Assembly: GCA_024803745.1 (NCBI GenBank)
Contig: JANJXV010000040.1
Span: forward strand, 2,250,257-2,314,256
Direction of reading: 5' to 3'
DNA: 64,000 bases
From: Megascapheus bottae
Taxonomy: Eukaryota > Chordata > Mammalia > Rodentia > Geomyidae
Below the pieces are notes generated by a model. The model did no database searches and had not been told where the DNA came from. It was given only the letters and a program-made list of their open reading frames with translations. Position 1 is the stretch's first letter. Every line of letters starts with the position of its first letter. Position numbers and translations under genes: made by a program. Shown here piece after piece: positions 52,984-63,252 of this stretch.

Positions 52984-53187
52984 TTTTTTTTTTTTTTTTT
53001 TGCCAGTCCTGGGCTTGAGCTCAGGGCCTGAGCACTGTCCTTGGACTTTCTCAAGGCTAGAGCTCTACCACTTGAGCCTCAGCACCACTTCCGGCTTTTT
53101 CTATATATGTGGTACCGAGGAATCGAACCCGGGTCTTCGTGCATGCTAGGCAAGCACTTTAACCACTAGGCCAAATTCCCTGCCCCA
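52984..53187 (-). mobile_element. A-family SINE with 13-bp target-site duplication
   Basis: GCTCTTGTTTCTT occurs at 52971-52983 and 53188-53200. Poly-T, antisense Geo and antisense IDL are near consensus. Confidence 0.95.
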
Positions 53188-53211
53188 GCTCTTGTTTCTT
53201 AAATGAATACT

Positions 53212-53398
53212 TTTTTTTTGCCAGTCCTGGGGCTTGAACTCAGGGCCTGGGCACTGTCCTTGGGCTTTTTCAAGGCTAGAGCTCTACCACTTGAGCCACA
53301 GCTCCACTTGCAGCTTTTTCTGTGTATGTGGTTCTGAGGAACCCAGGTCTTGTTGCATGCTAGGTAAGCACTCTACCACTCGGCCACACTCCCAGCCC
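53212..53398 (-). mobile_element. A-family SINE
   Basis: GCCAGTCCTGGGGCTTGAAC ... GTGGTTCTGAGGAACCCAGG ... CACTCTACCACTCGGCC. TAAATGAATAC (left) and TAAATGAGTAC (right) are its likely imperfect duplication. Confidence 0.9.
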
Positions 53399-54539
53399 TA
53401 AATGAGTACCTTTTCACACATTGTGTGTGTGTTGTTGCTGTTGTTGTTTTGTTTTTAATGTACTAGACTTTCCTTTCTGGGTTTCTTTCCTGAACTAAAG
53501 GAAACAGGTTGTAGATATCCAACCGAGGGAATGCTTTGGGGTGTCCCCTTCTTTGTGGCGTATGCTTCATCTGTTTTCTGCCACAGTGGTTTCCCTGCAG
53601 TGGGCGGAGCCTTTGCTCACGTAGTGCGGGACCTGCAGCTCCGTGCCCAGCACAGAAGAGTAAGGAGTTACCTGTAGCTAATATGCTTGTCTTTGTAAAT
53701 GGCAACCGAAATGATTAGTACATTGGAAAACAAGGTTTCAGACTGCTCTGTTCTCTGCCTGAAGACCAGGCCAGGAAGGTCTGTTAGTGCTTCCTTCACG
53801 AAATGCTAAGGTAGGGTGGGTGCCTAGTTTTCCCTGCCTCAGTGCACTGCAGAAAGTGATAAGGAGGGAGGGCTCTAATAGTGACCCTCAAATATTTTAA
53901 TCAGAGAATTGCAGACGCTTCACCCTTACTTTGATATGCAAACCTATCATATGAGAGTCAGTTTAGCCGTAAAACTTTGAATATTGCTAAAAATAAAACA
54001 CTCCAGAAATTAAGACTTGAGGCTGAAAGGTGAAGGGAAAGGGGGAGGTTGTCTTTCACGTGGAGTCATTTATTGGAAACAAGGCCTGGAAGTGTACGGA
54101 TGGCATCAAACATCGGCATTGTTTTCTGAAGACAAAGTAACGTCCTGAGTGCTGTTTCTTGGATGTCACTGAGGGGACAATTGTTTCATGTGTTGTCCTC
54201 TGCCACCCCAGCCTGAAACTGTGTGTGCTGTCAGAGTCCATGTTGGAGGCATTGTTAGTGAGCCTTCGCCAGCCTTGAAAACCAGGGAACGAGGGAGGGA
54301 AGAGGGAAGGAATGGCTGAATTTGCTGCATCAGCTCCCTTGGTACTTAAGCCCACAAGTTTGAGGCCAGGCTGGATAACATAGTGAGGCCCCATTTCCTG
54401 CTTCTTAACCCTACTTATCTGCTCAAGAGTTTCATTTAAGAGTCTAAAGGACTAAAAACCAAATACACAGATGCTATTCCTAAGTGCTGTGAGTACAGGC
54501 AGGCATCGCCAGGCCCGGTTTAGCTTTGCTGTTGTTTTT
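53399..54539. other. Intron 1, single-copy DNA
   Basis: About 1.1 kb without a recognised SINE. Short minus-strand open frames (for example 54056-54394) resemble no protein known to me. Confidence 0.4.
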
Positions 54540-54690
54540 GCCAGCTCACACCTGTAATCCTCACTACTCTAGAAAATGGGAAGTGGGGCTTGGCTCAAGG
54601 GTAGGGCAGTAGCCTTGATCTGAAGAGCTCAGGGACAGCGCCCAGGCTGAGTTCAAGCCCCATGACCCACATACTAACACCCCCCCCCAA
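54540..54690 (+). mobile_element. B-family SINE, internally deleted
   Basis: CCAGCTCACACCTGTAATCC joins directly to the Geo part (GGAAGTGGGGCTTGGCTCAA). Confidence 0.8.
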
Positions 54691-55027
54691 AAAAATTAAT
54701 GTCTGGTACTACCAAGTGCTTCTAAATGCGTAAAGCAGTGCCAGCCTCATATTCTGCTGCCCGGAGGAGGATGCTTGTTCAGGCTGCTACAGTATGATTC
54801 CTTCAGTGACATTCAGGTCTAAAATATAAGATACTTGGTAAATTCAATATCATGTTGCTAGCAGGTTTGCTGGCTGCTAAAAATGTGTTCTCTACCTTTA
54901 GATTAGAATCAACTCCTGAAAATTGCCAACCATTTTCAACATGTGATGACAGCATACCAGTTGAATAACTTGATTTTTCACAGTAGTTCTTTGTGGTGAT
55001 ATATGATATAGCTATAAAGAGAATTCT

Positions 55028-55250
55028 GGGCCAGATGTAGTGGTTCACATCTGTAATCTCAGTTACTTGTGAGGCCTACAGTTCAAGGCCAGCACAAACA
55101 GACAGATAGAAAGAAAGAAAGAGAAAGGAAAAAAAAAAGCCAGACATCTTACCAGAAAAATAGCTAAAGCAAGAGTGAGGGATGTCTCCATGGGGCATGC
55201 TTTAGCAAGCACAAAGTCCTGAATTCAAACCTCGGTACTACACCCCCCAA
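55028..55250 (+). repeat. B1-like fragment plus tRNA-like monomer
   Basis: GGGCCAGATGTAGTGGTTCA ... CAGTTCAAGGCCAGCAC (7SL type), then a GAAA tract, then GCATGCTTTAGCAAGCACAA ... GAATTCAAACCTCGGTACTA (IDL type). Confidence 0.6.
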
Positions 55251-55562
55251 ATGGGAAAAAAAATGCAAAGAAAGCTAGAACTGGTGGTTTTTAAGTTCTT
55301 CAGACTGCAACCCCAATACCCTTTCCATGATGTTAAATCTCCTGCCTCTACCAGTTGACAGCTGGCACAGGAAGAAGTGGACCCAAGCTGCCCCTTCCCA
55401 AATGAAAATGATGTCTAGATCACATGAAAGACACTGAGAGAATCTCAAGCATGGTCTCATTCTCCCAAAGGTTTAGCAGACCTTCTGACGTTCCCTTTTT
55501 GTTTTAATACTATGGGTCACAATTTAGTAACTTATTTCCCTTTTTTTTTTTCTATTTACTTA

Positions 55563-55798
55563 TTTATTTTTGTGGGTTATGGGGCTTGAACTCGAACTCG
55601 GCCTATGCGCTGTCCCTGAGCTCTTCAGCTCAAGGCTACTGCACTACCCCTGAGCCAAGCCCCACTTCCATTGTCTAGAGGTTAATTGGAGATGAGTCTC
55701 AGGTCTTTTTGTGCCCGGGCTGGTTTTGAACCTTGATCCTCAGATCTCAGCCTCCTGAGTAGCTAGGATTACAGGTATGAGCCACCACACCCAACTTA
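55563..55798 (-). mobile_element. B-family SINE
   Basis: Full antisense copy ending CTGAGTAGCTAGGATTACAG and GAGCCACCACACCCAAC, 150 bp before exon 2. Confidence 0.92.
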
Positions 55799-55949
55799 TT
55801 ATTTTTTTGTTATTATAAAGATGTGTGTAGTAGTTCATTTTATTTTGGGGGAATTAAAGGTCTGTCACCACATTGGGCTAATATTCAGCCCATAATTGTA
55901 TGGTTTGTGTTTTTATCACTTACATTCTGATTTTGATTTTTCATTTTAG

Positions 55950-56122
55950 GATCGAAAGCTTACTAAGTCTGAAAGGCAGCGATTTAAAGAAGAGGCTGAA
56001 ATGTTAAAGGGTCTTCAGCATCCCAATATTGTCCGATTCTATGATTCTTGGGAATCTACAGTAAAAGGAAAGAAGTGCATTGTTTTGGTAACTGAACTCA
56101 TGACATCTGGAACACTTAAAAC
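55950..56122 (+). CDS. WNK1: WNK1 coding exon 2 (residues 258-315, part)
   Basis: The frame reads [57 protein letters not shown] and ends on two bases of a split Thr codon. It follows a TTTTAG acceptor (AG 55948-55949) and precedes GTAAGT. It covers the end of the N-lobe: E272 in helix C (salt-bridge residue), then strands 4 and 5 and the hinge. F287 and L303 are two of the chloride-pocket residues by alignment with rat F283 and L299 (offset +4). The sequence looks identical to other mammals, in contrast to exon 1. Confidence 0.97.
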
Positions 56123-56588
56123 GTAAGTCCATTGATGCTGTAGAAGCTAAGAGACATGAGCGGGTGCCTTGCTCCAGCCCTGCCAGTTACGGTTCTAGTC
56201 TTCCCAGCAACCCAAGGAGGGGCATTGTGAGAGGTGTTTTCCTCCTGCAGAGGCCTCAGTGCATTCATTTATTTATTTACATTCATTTATTTATTGCCAG
56301 TCCTGGGGCTTGAACTCAGGGCCTGAGTATTATTCATTGATGGCTGTTGAAAGGAGAAGGTATCACAGATTACAGCTCCTTATTTGAGGTCATACTGATT
56401 GAGGGGAGCCAAGGAACCAGAAATCGGATGTCAAGATGGTCCTCTAGTGGTGAGAATGAAGACAGAGGGATTGCAGTTTAATGAGAAACCTTACTCATGC
56501 TGTCAGTGTGTTGTTTTCTGCTAAACCTGTAACTACTATAGTGGCTGAAAAATTGTACTATCATGATTTTCACTAGAGAATATTTTTT

Positions 56589-56774
56589 TTTTCCCATCCT
56601 GGGTCTTGAACTCAGGGCCTGAGCACTGTCCTTGGACTTTCTCAAGGTTAGAGCTCTACCACTTGAGCCTCAGCACCACTTCCAGCTTTTTTCTATGTAT
56701 GTGGTACCGAGGAATCGAACCCAGGTCTTCGTGCATGCTAGGCAAGCACTCTACCACTAGGCCACACTCCGGCC
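56589..56774 (-). mobile_element. A-family SINE with 16-bp target-site duplication
   Basis: CTAGAGAATATTTTTT occurs at 56573-56588 and 56775-56790. The element is near consensus (GGAATCGAACCCAGGTCTTC). Confidence 0.95.
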
Positions 56775-56845
56775 CTAGAGAATATTTTTTAAGTCCTGAT
56801 TCAAATAGCACCAAATTAAAGCTAAAATAGTACTTGTTTATTTAT

Positions 56846-57047
56846 TTATTTTTTTGCCAGTCCTGGCTTTTAAAAAGCTCAGGGCCTGAGCACTGTCCTT
56901 GGGCTTTCTTAAGACTAATGCTCTTACCCCTTGAGCCACAGCACCACCTCCAGCTTTTTCTGTGCATGTGGTACCAACCAAGGAATCGAACCTGGATCTT
57001 CATGCATGCGAGGCAGGCACTCTACCACTAGGCCACACTCCAGGCCC
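56846..57047 (-). mobile_element. A-family SINE
   Basis: TTGCCAGTCCTGGCTTTTAA ... CCTTGAGCCACAGCACCACC ... GGAATCGAACCTGGATCTTC. Confidence 0.9.
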
Positions 57048-57529
57048 CTGCAATTACAAGTCTTTTAGTAGAGTGTCAAGGTACATGGCCCAAGTTGATG
57101 ATCCTCCATTTGTTCAGGTTATTACTGACTGAGCTAATTCATCCTCTGTCTTGAGACATGGCCTTTTGTCTCTTGGCTATTTTGACACTTGTATGTGTAT
57201 TGCATACTCCTGACTAACACGCGTAAAAGATTATTTTTCTCCTGTAAACCCTGATTTTTCTACCTAACTTCTCCAGTCCCGATTGTGGCAACACCTTTCT
57301 TTCTGGACACCCAAGCTGCTTGTAATTCTCAAACTGTTTCTTCTACTTGATTGATCTGCCCAGCACTATATCTGAAACTTGATGCAAAACTTGAATGAAT
57401 TAAGGAAAATTGCATATATATACTTAGATACCCTATATTCAGGCTTCTGTATCTGCTCTTAAATTTCTTTTCATAGTACGTAGTTGTTCGTAAGCATCTT
57501 TCAGGCAGTGGTTTGCTGTTTACAAAACT

Positions 57530-57750
57530 GTCATGAACCTGTAATGTAAGCTGCTCAGCAGGTAAAGATGGGAAGGTCACAGTTCCAGGCCTGCCTGATA
57601 AAAAGTTAGTGACAGCCTATCTCAACATACGTGTTGGAGCACGTATGTGTAATTCCAGCCACCTTGCAGTACTGGAGGCTGAAGTATGGAAGGCTGGCCC
57701 CAGGCAAAGCAGTACCCTATCTGAAAAAGCAGAAAGGGCTGGGAGCATGG
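57530..57750 (+). repeat. 7SL-derived SINE, diverged, two arms
   Basis: ATGAACCTGTAATGTAAGCT ... CACAGTTCCAGGCCTGCCTG, then GTGTAATTCCAGCCACCTTG ... GAGGCTGAAGTATGGAAGG. Confidence 0.6.
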
Positions 57751-57772
57751 TTTGTCAGCAACTTGAGTTCAC

Positions 57773-58035
57773 GTTTTTTTTTTTTTTTTTTTTTTTGGTG
57801 GGGGTAGGTAGGTTATGGGGCTTGAACTCGGGGCCTGGGCGCTGTCCCTGAGCTCTTCAGCTCAAGGCTACTGCCCTACCTCTGGAGCCACAGCCCCACT
57901 TCCTAGTTTGTTTTAGTGATTAATTGGCGATAAGAGTCTCGGGTTCTTTAGTGCCAGAGCTGGTTTTGAATCTTGATCCTCAGATCTCAGCCTCCTGAGT
58001 AGCTAGGATTACAGGTGTGAGCCACCGTGCCCCGC
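57773..58035 (-). mobile_element. B-family SINE with 14-bp target-site duplication
   Basis: CAACTTGAGTTCAC occurs at 57759-57772 and 58036-58049. The insert runs poly-T, antisense Geo, antisense 7SL-like part and ends GAGCCACCGTGCCCCGC. This shows that the composite moves as one unit. Confidence 0.96.
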
Positions 58036-58269
58036 CAACTTGAGTTCACTTTTACAGAGAAAGGTAGTTTACAAAAACTGTGTTTACATATTTTTGGGTA
58101 GCATAGGTATGGAATGGCTGGCCTCCACTGACGCTTCACTAGCATGGGGAATGTTCTTACACTGTTTCAGTGCCTAGTGAAGCATCTGGGATAAAGGATC
58201 ATCTCAGGTAAAGGTCACAAAGCTAAAGATTGCAGACCAGGCCATGTGTGAGGAGTGGGGACTAATGTT

Positions 58270-58270
<1 letters not shown>

Positions 58271-58368
<98 letters not shown>

Positions 58369-58412
58369 AACAGAGAGAGAAACAGAGAGAGAAACAGAGA
58401 GAGAGAGAGAGG
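58271..58412. repeat. (GA)n microsatellite
   Basis: About 140 bases of GA with periodic AAA and ACA interruptions. Confidence 0.96.
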
Positions 58413-58831
58413 GAGAGGAGTTGGCATTTAGCCTGTATCCAAACTCCGAATTTCCCAGAAAGGGAAAACTGGCCTAGCAGTGACAGCTACATGGAATTTG
58501 GAACCGAGGATGAGAGCAAAGACTCCAGGAAAAAAAACAGATTCCTCGTTTCTATCCCACTTGCCTCTCTGTAAATGCGACTGGTATTCCTAGTCTTTAT
58601 TCATTCTCCCCTGGCACAGACAGATATGGCTGTATAATAGCAATGTATTCTTGTCAGTTACACCAGGAAAGATGAATGTCCTCGAGCAGTAAAGATACAA
58701 GTCAGAATGTGAGCCCGTATAGTGCTTATTATAAGGATATTGGGAAGTTTACTCAGAAGCCAAAAGGAAGAGGAGTGCATCACAACAGGGCAGGCACATG
58801 GGGAAGGATCTGAGGGACTTCTAGGAATAGG

Positions 58832-59095
58832 TTAGTGGGTGCTGGTGGCTCACCCCTGTCCACCCCTGTCACCTAGCTCCTTAAGAGGCAGAGATACAAG
58901 GATGTGGTTTGAAGAAAGCCCAGGCAAGGAAGTCCATGCAACTCTTATTTCTAGGGAACTACTCAGGACAAGACAGAAGTGGCACTGTGGCACAAGTGGT
59001 AGAGTGCTAGCCTTTAGCGCAGAGAGAGCTCAGGGACAGATCCCAGGTCCTGAATTCAAGCCCCAGGACTGGGGGGGGGAGAGAAGGAAAAAATT
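58832..59095 (+). mobile_element. B-family SINE
   Basis: GTGGGTGCTGGTGGCTCACC ... GGCACTGTGGCACAAGTGGT ... GAATTCAAGCCCCAGGACTG. Confidence 0.88.
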
Positions 59096-59099
59096 AAAA

Positions 59100-59215
59100 T
59101 TAAAAAAAGGTAATGAGACATGAGAAAGGGTATCAATATTTGTGAAGTAATATACCTTCTATCTGGTGAATATGATGTAACCCTTCTATTAATTACAATA
59201 AGAATATATGGGGGA
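59100..59215 (-). repeat. Dispersed repeat C, copy 4 (antisense)
   Basis: GACATGAGAAAGGGTATCAA, CCTTCTATCTGG and GTAACCCTTCTATTAATTAC are the reverse complement of the copies at 23.8, 35.4 and 37.0 kb. Confidence 0.75.
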
Positions 59216-59231
59216 AAAAAAAGTAATGATT

Positions 59232-59440
59232 CAGCCGGGCACTGGTAGATTCCAGCCATTCAGGAGGCTGAGATTTGAGGATCACAGTTCAAAGCCACCT
59301 TGGGCAGCAAATTCTGTGAGGCTTGAAGCTGGAATGGAGCTGTGGAGTAGTAGAGAGCTAGCAATGAGCAAAAGGCAGCTCGGGGACTGAGCCCTGCTGG
59401 CCCTGAGTTCAAGCCCCAGCATCAGTACCCAAAAAAGTAA
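59232..59440 (+). mobile_element. B-family SINE
   Basis: CATTCAGGAGGCTGAGATTT ... GCCCTGAGTTCAAGCCCCAG. Confidence 0.88.
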
Positions 59441-59589
59441 ATGCTCTCTCCTTTTTCTCATTATCTCCATTTATTTTTTTGTCATTTTATTAGCACTTAT
59501 TAGTCGCACAGTATATAGGGTTTTATTGTGATTTTTGCACGCGTGCATGTGCATGTGTGTCCATGTGTCTGTGTGTCTGTCCTTGTCCC

Positions 59590-59757
59590 CGTCCCCTAGG
59601 AGCTGTCCCTGATCTTTTGTGCTCAAGGCTATTGCTCTACCATTTTGAGCCCTGGCAACATTTCCAGCTTTTTGGTGGGGTTCCCATAACCAGGAACCTC
59701 ATGTCTTTGCCTTCTGAGTAGTAAGAATTGTAAGTGTGAGACACAAAGCCCAACCAA
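59590..59757 (-). mobile_element. B-family SINE, partial
   Basis: GTGCTCAAGGCTATTGCTCT ... TTGCCTTCTGAGTAGTAAGA. Confidence 0.75.
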
Positions 59758-59761
59758 AAAA

Positions 59762-59960
59762 ATTTTTTTTTTTTTTCCAGTCCTGGGCTTGAGCTCAGGA
59801 CCTGAGCACTGTCCTTGGACTTTCTCAAGGCTAGAGCTCTACCACTTGAGCCTCAGCACCACTTCCGGCTTTTTTCTATGTATGTGGTACCGAGGAATCG
59901 AACCCAGGTCTTCATGCATGCTAGGCAAGCACTTTAACCACTAGGCCAAACTCCCGGCCC
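59762..59960 (-). mobile_element. A-family SINE
   Basis: Poly-T, CCAGTCCTGGGCTTGAGCTC ... GGAATCGAACCCAGGTCTTC ... AACTCCCGGCCCC, with CCAAAA-T-run sequence on both sides. Confidence 0.92.
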
Positions 59961-59971
59961 CCAAAATTTTT

Positions 59972-60175
59972 TTTAGGTAGATCTTTGCATGTTTGTCCCA
60001 GGGTTGGACTCAGGTCATAGTTTTTATGTTCCTCCCATCATCAGAGCTGGGATTGCAGGCCGGTTACCATCTTGCCCAGCCTATTTTGTTGAGATAGGGA
60101 TTTCTTGAACTTTTGTGCTCAGCCAATTTTGAATTGTAATCCTCTGAATCTTGGCCTCTTGAGCAGCTGAGATTT
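59972..60175 (-). repeat. B1-like fragments
   Basis: AGAGCTGGGATTGCAGGCCG and TTGAATTGTAATCCTCTGAA ... TTGAGCAGCTGAGATT are two diverged antisense 7SL-type pieces. Confidence 0.55.
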
Positions 60176-60229
60176 CACTGTGATTTTTCTTTTGCATTTA
60201 TTTTACTCTGTTCTCATTTCCTATTTTTT

Positions 60230-60555
60230 TTTCCCCCAGTTGGTCCTGAAACTTGAACTCGGGGCCTGGGCACTGTCCCTGAGCTCTTTAGCTTAAGGCT
60301 ACCACCCTACTCCTTGAACCACAGCGCCACTTCTGGTTTTCTAGTGGTTAATTGGAGATAAAGGTCTCATGGACTTCACTGCCCGGGCTGGCTTTAAACT
60401 GTGATCCTCAGCCCTCAGCTCCTGAGTAGCTGGAATGACAGGCGTGCGCCACCGCACCCAGCTTCAGTTCCTTTTTGGAAAGTGTGTCACTGTAGTCCAG
60501 GCCAGCCTGAACACAATGTGTACAATCCAGTCTGGCCTTAACTCCTGACCTTCTC
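60230..60555 (-). mobile_element. B-family SINE plus B1-like fragment
   Basis: 60230-60465 is a full antisense B copy (GAAACTTGAACTCGGGGCCT ... GAGTAGCTGGAATGACAGGC). 60485-60555 is a short 7SL-type fragment. Confidence 0.88.
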
Positions 60556-60898
60556 CATTGGAATGGAATTTTAAGTAAATTTCCCCTGTGCTTTGTTCTC
60601 AGACTATTTCCAGTGGCAAATTAAATATTTTTCTGTAATACTTGGACACTGCTAATGATGTATGGCCCACTTGATCACCTAGTCTTTCAATAAAAGCTGA
60701 TTACCTAATACTGTAACTATGAAGATGAAAAAAGTTTGGAGAATATTTTACCTTTGAATCGAATTTTCATTTTAAACTGTCCTAACCCCGTTTACCTTAG
60801 TAAAAAGTATCACTGAACTTAATGCTGTCTTCTGGTATGCTAGAGCTTAGTGGAAGGCCTATCAGTGATGGCCTGTCGGTGTGCTTTGCCTCTCACAG

Positions 60899-61119
60899 GT
60901 ACCTGAAGCGGTTCAAAGTGATGAAGATCAAAGTCTTGAGAAGCTGGTGTCGGCAGATCCTGAAAGGACTTCAGTTTCTGCACACTCGCACGCCACCCAT
61001 TATTCACCGCGATCTTAAGTGTGACAACATCTTTATCACCGGTCCTACCGGCTCGGTCAAGATTGGAGACCTCGGCCTGGCAACCCTGAAGCGGGCTTCT
61101 TTTGCCAAGAGCGTGATAG
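60899..61119 (+). CDS. WNK1: WNK1 coding exon 3 (residues 315-388 and first base of 389)
   Basis: After the AG at 60897-60898 the first base completes Thr315. The frame reads [20 protein letters not shown], then [40 protein letters not shown] and [13 protein letters not shown], and ends with one base of a Gly codon before GTAGGT. It holds the catalytic loop HRDLKCDN (D353 the catalytic base) and the metal-binding DLG (D372), which replaces the usual DFG. L373 and L375 are chloride-pocket residues equal to L369 and L371 of rat WNK1. S386 is the activating autophosphorylation serine (S382 of rat), with S382 here matching S378. All key residues are intact. Confidence 0.97.
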
Positions 61120-61781
61120 GTAGGTTTCCAGTGTGTCTTGGAGCCTGGCTGGCCTTCTGATGTTACTTGTGTTCAGAAACCTGACCCTGGCCAGAACTAT
61201 GTGGACATGAGACGAACCTTCTGAAATTTATAGCTTGAACCCAGGTGATGAACTGTACACGTGATGTGAGGTTCTCTACGTATCACTCTCTTCACTTGAA
61301 AAGGGAATTTATGTGTAAGTTTTAAATAATGACCATTGGATATTTCTTCAAAACTCCATTTGAAAATACACACATGACCATTCATGCTGCAAAGCTGGTT
61401 CTAACAACCTTTCTAATCTCCACCCCTCTGAGTGAAGATGGATCTAAGGCAGATTTCTCAATTTGATTCCTCTGGACATTGTGGACTGGGCATGTGGAAA
61501 GGGCTAGCTTGTGCGTCATGGGGTTACTTAGCAGCCTTCCTGGCTTGTGTCCATTCAAAGCTGACTCATACCCTCTGTCCACAGCCCCTAACTGTCACAA
61601 CCGGATTGCCTGTTGATGGAGAATGTAATGGTGAGCGTGTGTGCTGGTGAGGCAGACCTTTCAGACTTTTAATGACATTTTAGTCATGGCTGGAAAAAAA
61701 GATGTCTGCTTCGATGAGTTTGTCTTGAGTGGTTATCATAATTTAAAAACCTGAAATCTTCTCTCTCTCCTCCTGTCTGTC
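61120..61781 (+). other. WNK1: WNK1 intron 3, single-copy part
   Basis: Intron 3 runs 61120-63512. This first part has no recognised repeat or exon. Confidence 0.5.
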
Positions 61782-61792
61782 TAAAGTGATAG

Positions 61793-61979
61793 TAGGCTGG
61801 GAGTGTGGCCTAGTGGTAGAGTGCTTGCCTAACTTGCACAAAGCCCTGTGTTTGTTTCCTTGGTATCACAAATACAGAAAAAGCCAGAACTGGTGCTGTG
61901 GTTCAAGGCTTAGAGCCCAGCCTTGAGAAAGCTCCAGGACAGTGCCCAGGCCTTGAGTTCAAGCAAATAAATAAATAAA
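61793..61979 (+). mobile_element. A-family SINE with 11-bp target-site duplication
   Basis: TAAAGTGATAG occurs at 61782-61792 and 61980-61990. IDL (GTGTGGCCTAGTGGTAGAGT) and Geo (GGTGCTGTGGTTCAAGGCTT) are followed by an AAAT tail. Confidence 0.93.
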
Positions 61980-62014
61980 TAAAGTGATAGAACAACCACC
62001 AGAAAAACCCATTT

Positions 62015-62430
62015 ATTATTGTTGTTTGTTTGCTCTAGCACTTTGAGCCACAATGCCACTTCCCGTTTTTGAATAGTTAGTTGGAGATAAGTCTAACAGG
62101 GACTTTGCTTCCCAGGCTGGCTTTGAACCATGATCCTCAGATCTTGGCCTTCTTAATAGCTAGGATTACAGGGGCCCGGGAGTTTGGCCTAGTGGTTAAA
62201 GTGCTTGCCTAGCATGCACAAAGACCCGGGTTCGATTCCTCGGTATCCCACATACACAACCAAGCCGGAAGTGGCAGAGACGAGACTGCAACAAGCGACA
62301 GAGAGCGAAAGCAAGCAAGCCGGAGCGAGCGGGGCCGGAGCGAGCAGGGTCGGAGTGAGCGGGGCCAGAAAGAGAAGGGGGCCAAAAAAAAAAAAATAGC
62401 TAGGATTACAGGTGTGAGCCACTGGTCCCT
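62015..62430 (-). mobile_element. B-family SINE interrupted by an IDL-headed insertion
   Basis: Antisense Geo and left part (GGCTTTGAACCATGATCCTC) run to TAGCTAGGATTACAGG at 62172. The last piece (TGTGAGCCACTGG) resumes at 62413. Confidence 0.93.
62173..62396 (+). mobile_element. Recent IDL-headed retroposon with a GC-rich 15-bp-repeat tail
   Basis: TAGCTAGGATTACAGG occurs exactly at 62157-62172 and 62397-62412, so this is a bounded insertion. The head is a near-consensus IDL (GTTTGGCCTAGTGGTTAAAG, B box GGTTCGATTCC). In place of Geo, after AAGCCGGAAGTGG, comes unrelated GC-rich sequence with four 15-bp units at 62320-62379 (CCGGAGCGAGCGGGG, CCGGAGCGAGCAGGG, TCGGAGTGAGCGGGG, and the degenerate CCAGAAAGAGAAGGG), then 13 A. 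I do not know a SINE of this form. Confidence 0.9.
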
Positions 62431-62822
62431 GGATCCATTAGGAAAACTATAGAACATCAGTAAATTAAAAAAAAAGAAAACTATAAACAATGTTATCCTT
62501 GGAAATTTTATTATGTGTGGAATTTATTATGCAACTAATATTAGAATAGTAGTTTTACAATTTCTTACAAAACACTAACAAGAACAGGAAAAAAAAGATA
62601 TTTGAAGCTTAATTTTATGTCTGTTATCTTTACAGAAAGCACTTAATTTGATTTTCTAGGGCATCTTAGTTTCTGGCCCAGAAGAGTTTTATTTTCTTTG
62701 TTAAATCAAATTAATTAAACTTGTTTTTAGAGTGATTTGAAGTTTAGTGCCTTAACTATTTGGAAGCATTGAAAAACCCAGGCTTATGGAATCACACTCT
62801 TCTAAATGAGGTTGTCTTTGAG
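62431..62822. other. Intron 3, single-copy AT-rich DNA
   Basis: Nothing recognised. Confidence 0.35.
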
Positions 62823-62847
62823 GTGTGTGTGTGTGTGTGTGTGTGTT
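62823..62847. repeat. (TG)n microsatellite
   Basis: About 12 TG units. Confidence 0.95.
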
Positions 62848-62876
62848 TGTTCTTGGTCTACAAAATCTTCCTTACT

Positions 62877-62956
62877 GAAGGTTTCATACGTGCAGTGAGA
62901 CATGGTAAATTTATGAAGGTTTCATACGTGCAGTGAGACATGGTAAATTTATGAAG
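62877..62956. repeat. Exact 38-bp tandem duplication
   Basis: The unit starts GAAGGTTTCATACGTGCAGT and ends GGTAAATTTAT. It occurs at 62877-62914 and 62915-62952 without a mismatch, followed by the first four bases of a third. Confidence 0.97.
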
Positions 62957-62999
62957 AGGGTCTTGTGAGGGGCCTTTACAGACCGTCTTTAAAGTACGC

Positions 63000-63252
63000 T
63001 GGACCTGGGCCCAGTGACTCATACCTGTAGTCCTGGTAGATAACCGATCAAATAGATTATTATGAGCGAGACCCTGAACCGGATGTGTCTTACAGCTACC
63101 ATACACTAGAGGGCAGACAAGTGTTTGATTTTCTTAAGTTAGCTACTGGCTTTTCTGGAAACTGCATCACTTGTCTTTCAGGCTGGTCTTGAACTCGTGA
63201 TTTTTCTGCCTTAGCCTTCCAAAAGCTGGAATATTCCACCACACCCAATTTT
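63000..63252. repeat. Two 7SL-type SINE fragments in opposite orientation
   Basis: 63000-63078 (+): GGCCCAGTGACTCATACCTG ... GAGCGAGACCCTG. 63170-63252 (-): CAGGCTGGTCTTGAACTCGT ... CCACCACACCCAATTT. Confidence 0.65.

Larger units (their letters stand above)
32453..55949 (+). other. WNK1: WNK1 intron 1
   Basis: A 23.5-kb intron between the GT at 32453 and the AG at 55948-55949. The first 1.2 kb is GC-rich minisatellite DNA; the rest is AT-richer and about half recognisable SINE. No additional exon is recognised inside. Confidence 0.92.
56123..60898 (+). other. WNK1: WNK1 intron 2
   Basis: A 4.8-kb intron, GTAAGT donor and CACAG acceptor, mostly SINEs plus a GA microsatellite. Unique parts: 56346-56572, 57048-57529, 58050-58270, 58413-58831 and 60556-60898. 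Confidence 0.93.

Noticed and set aside
53461..53720. Complementary open frames near 53.5-53.7 kb as a small gene
   Set aside because: Both strands are open for only 60-80 codons, with no recognisable protein, start context or splice signals.
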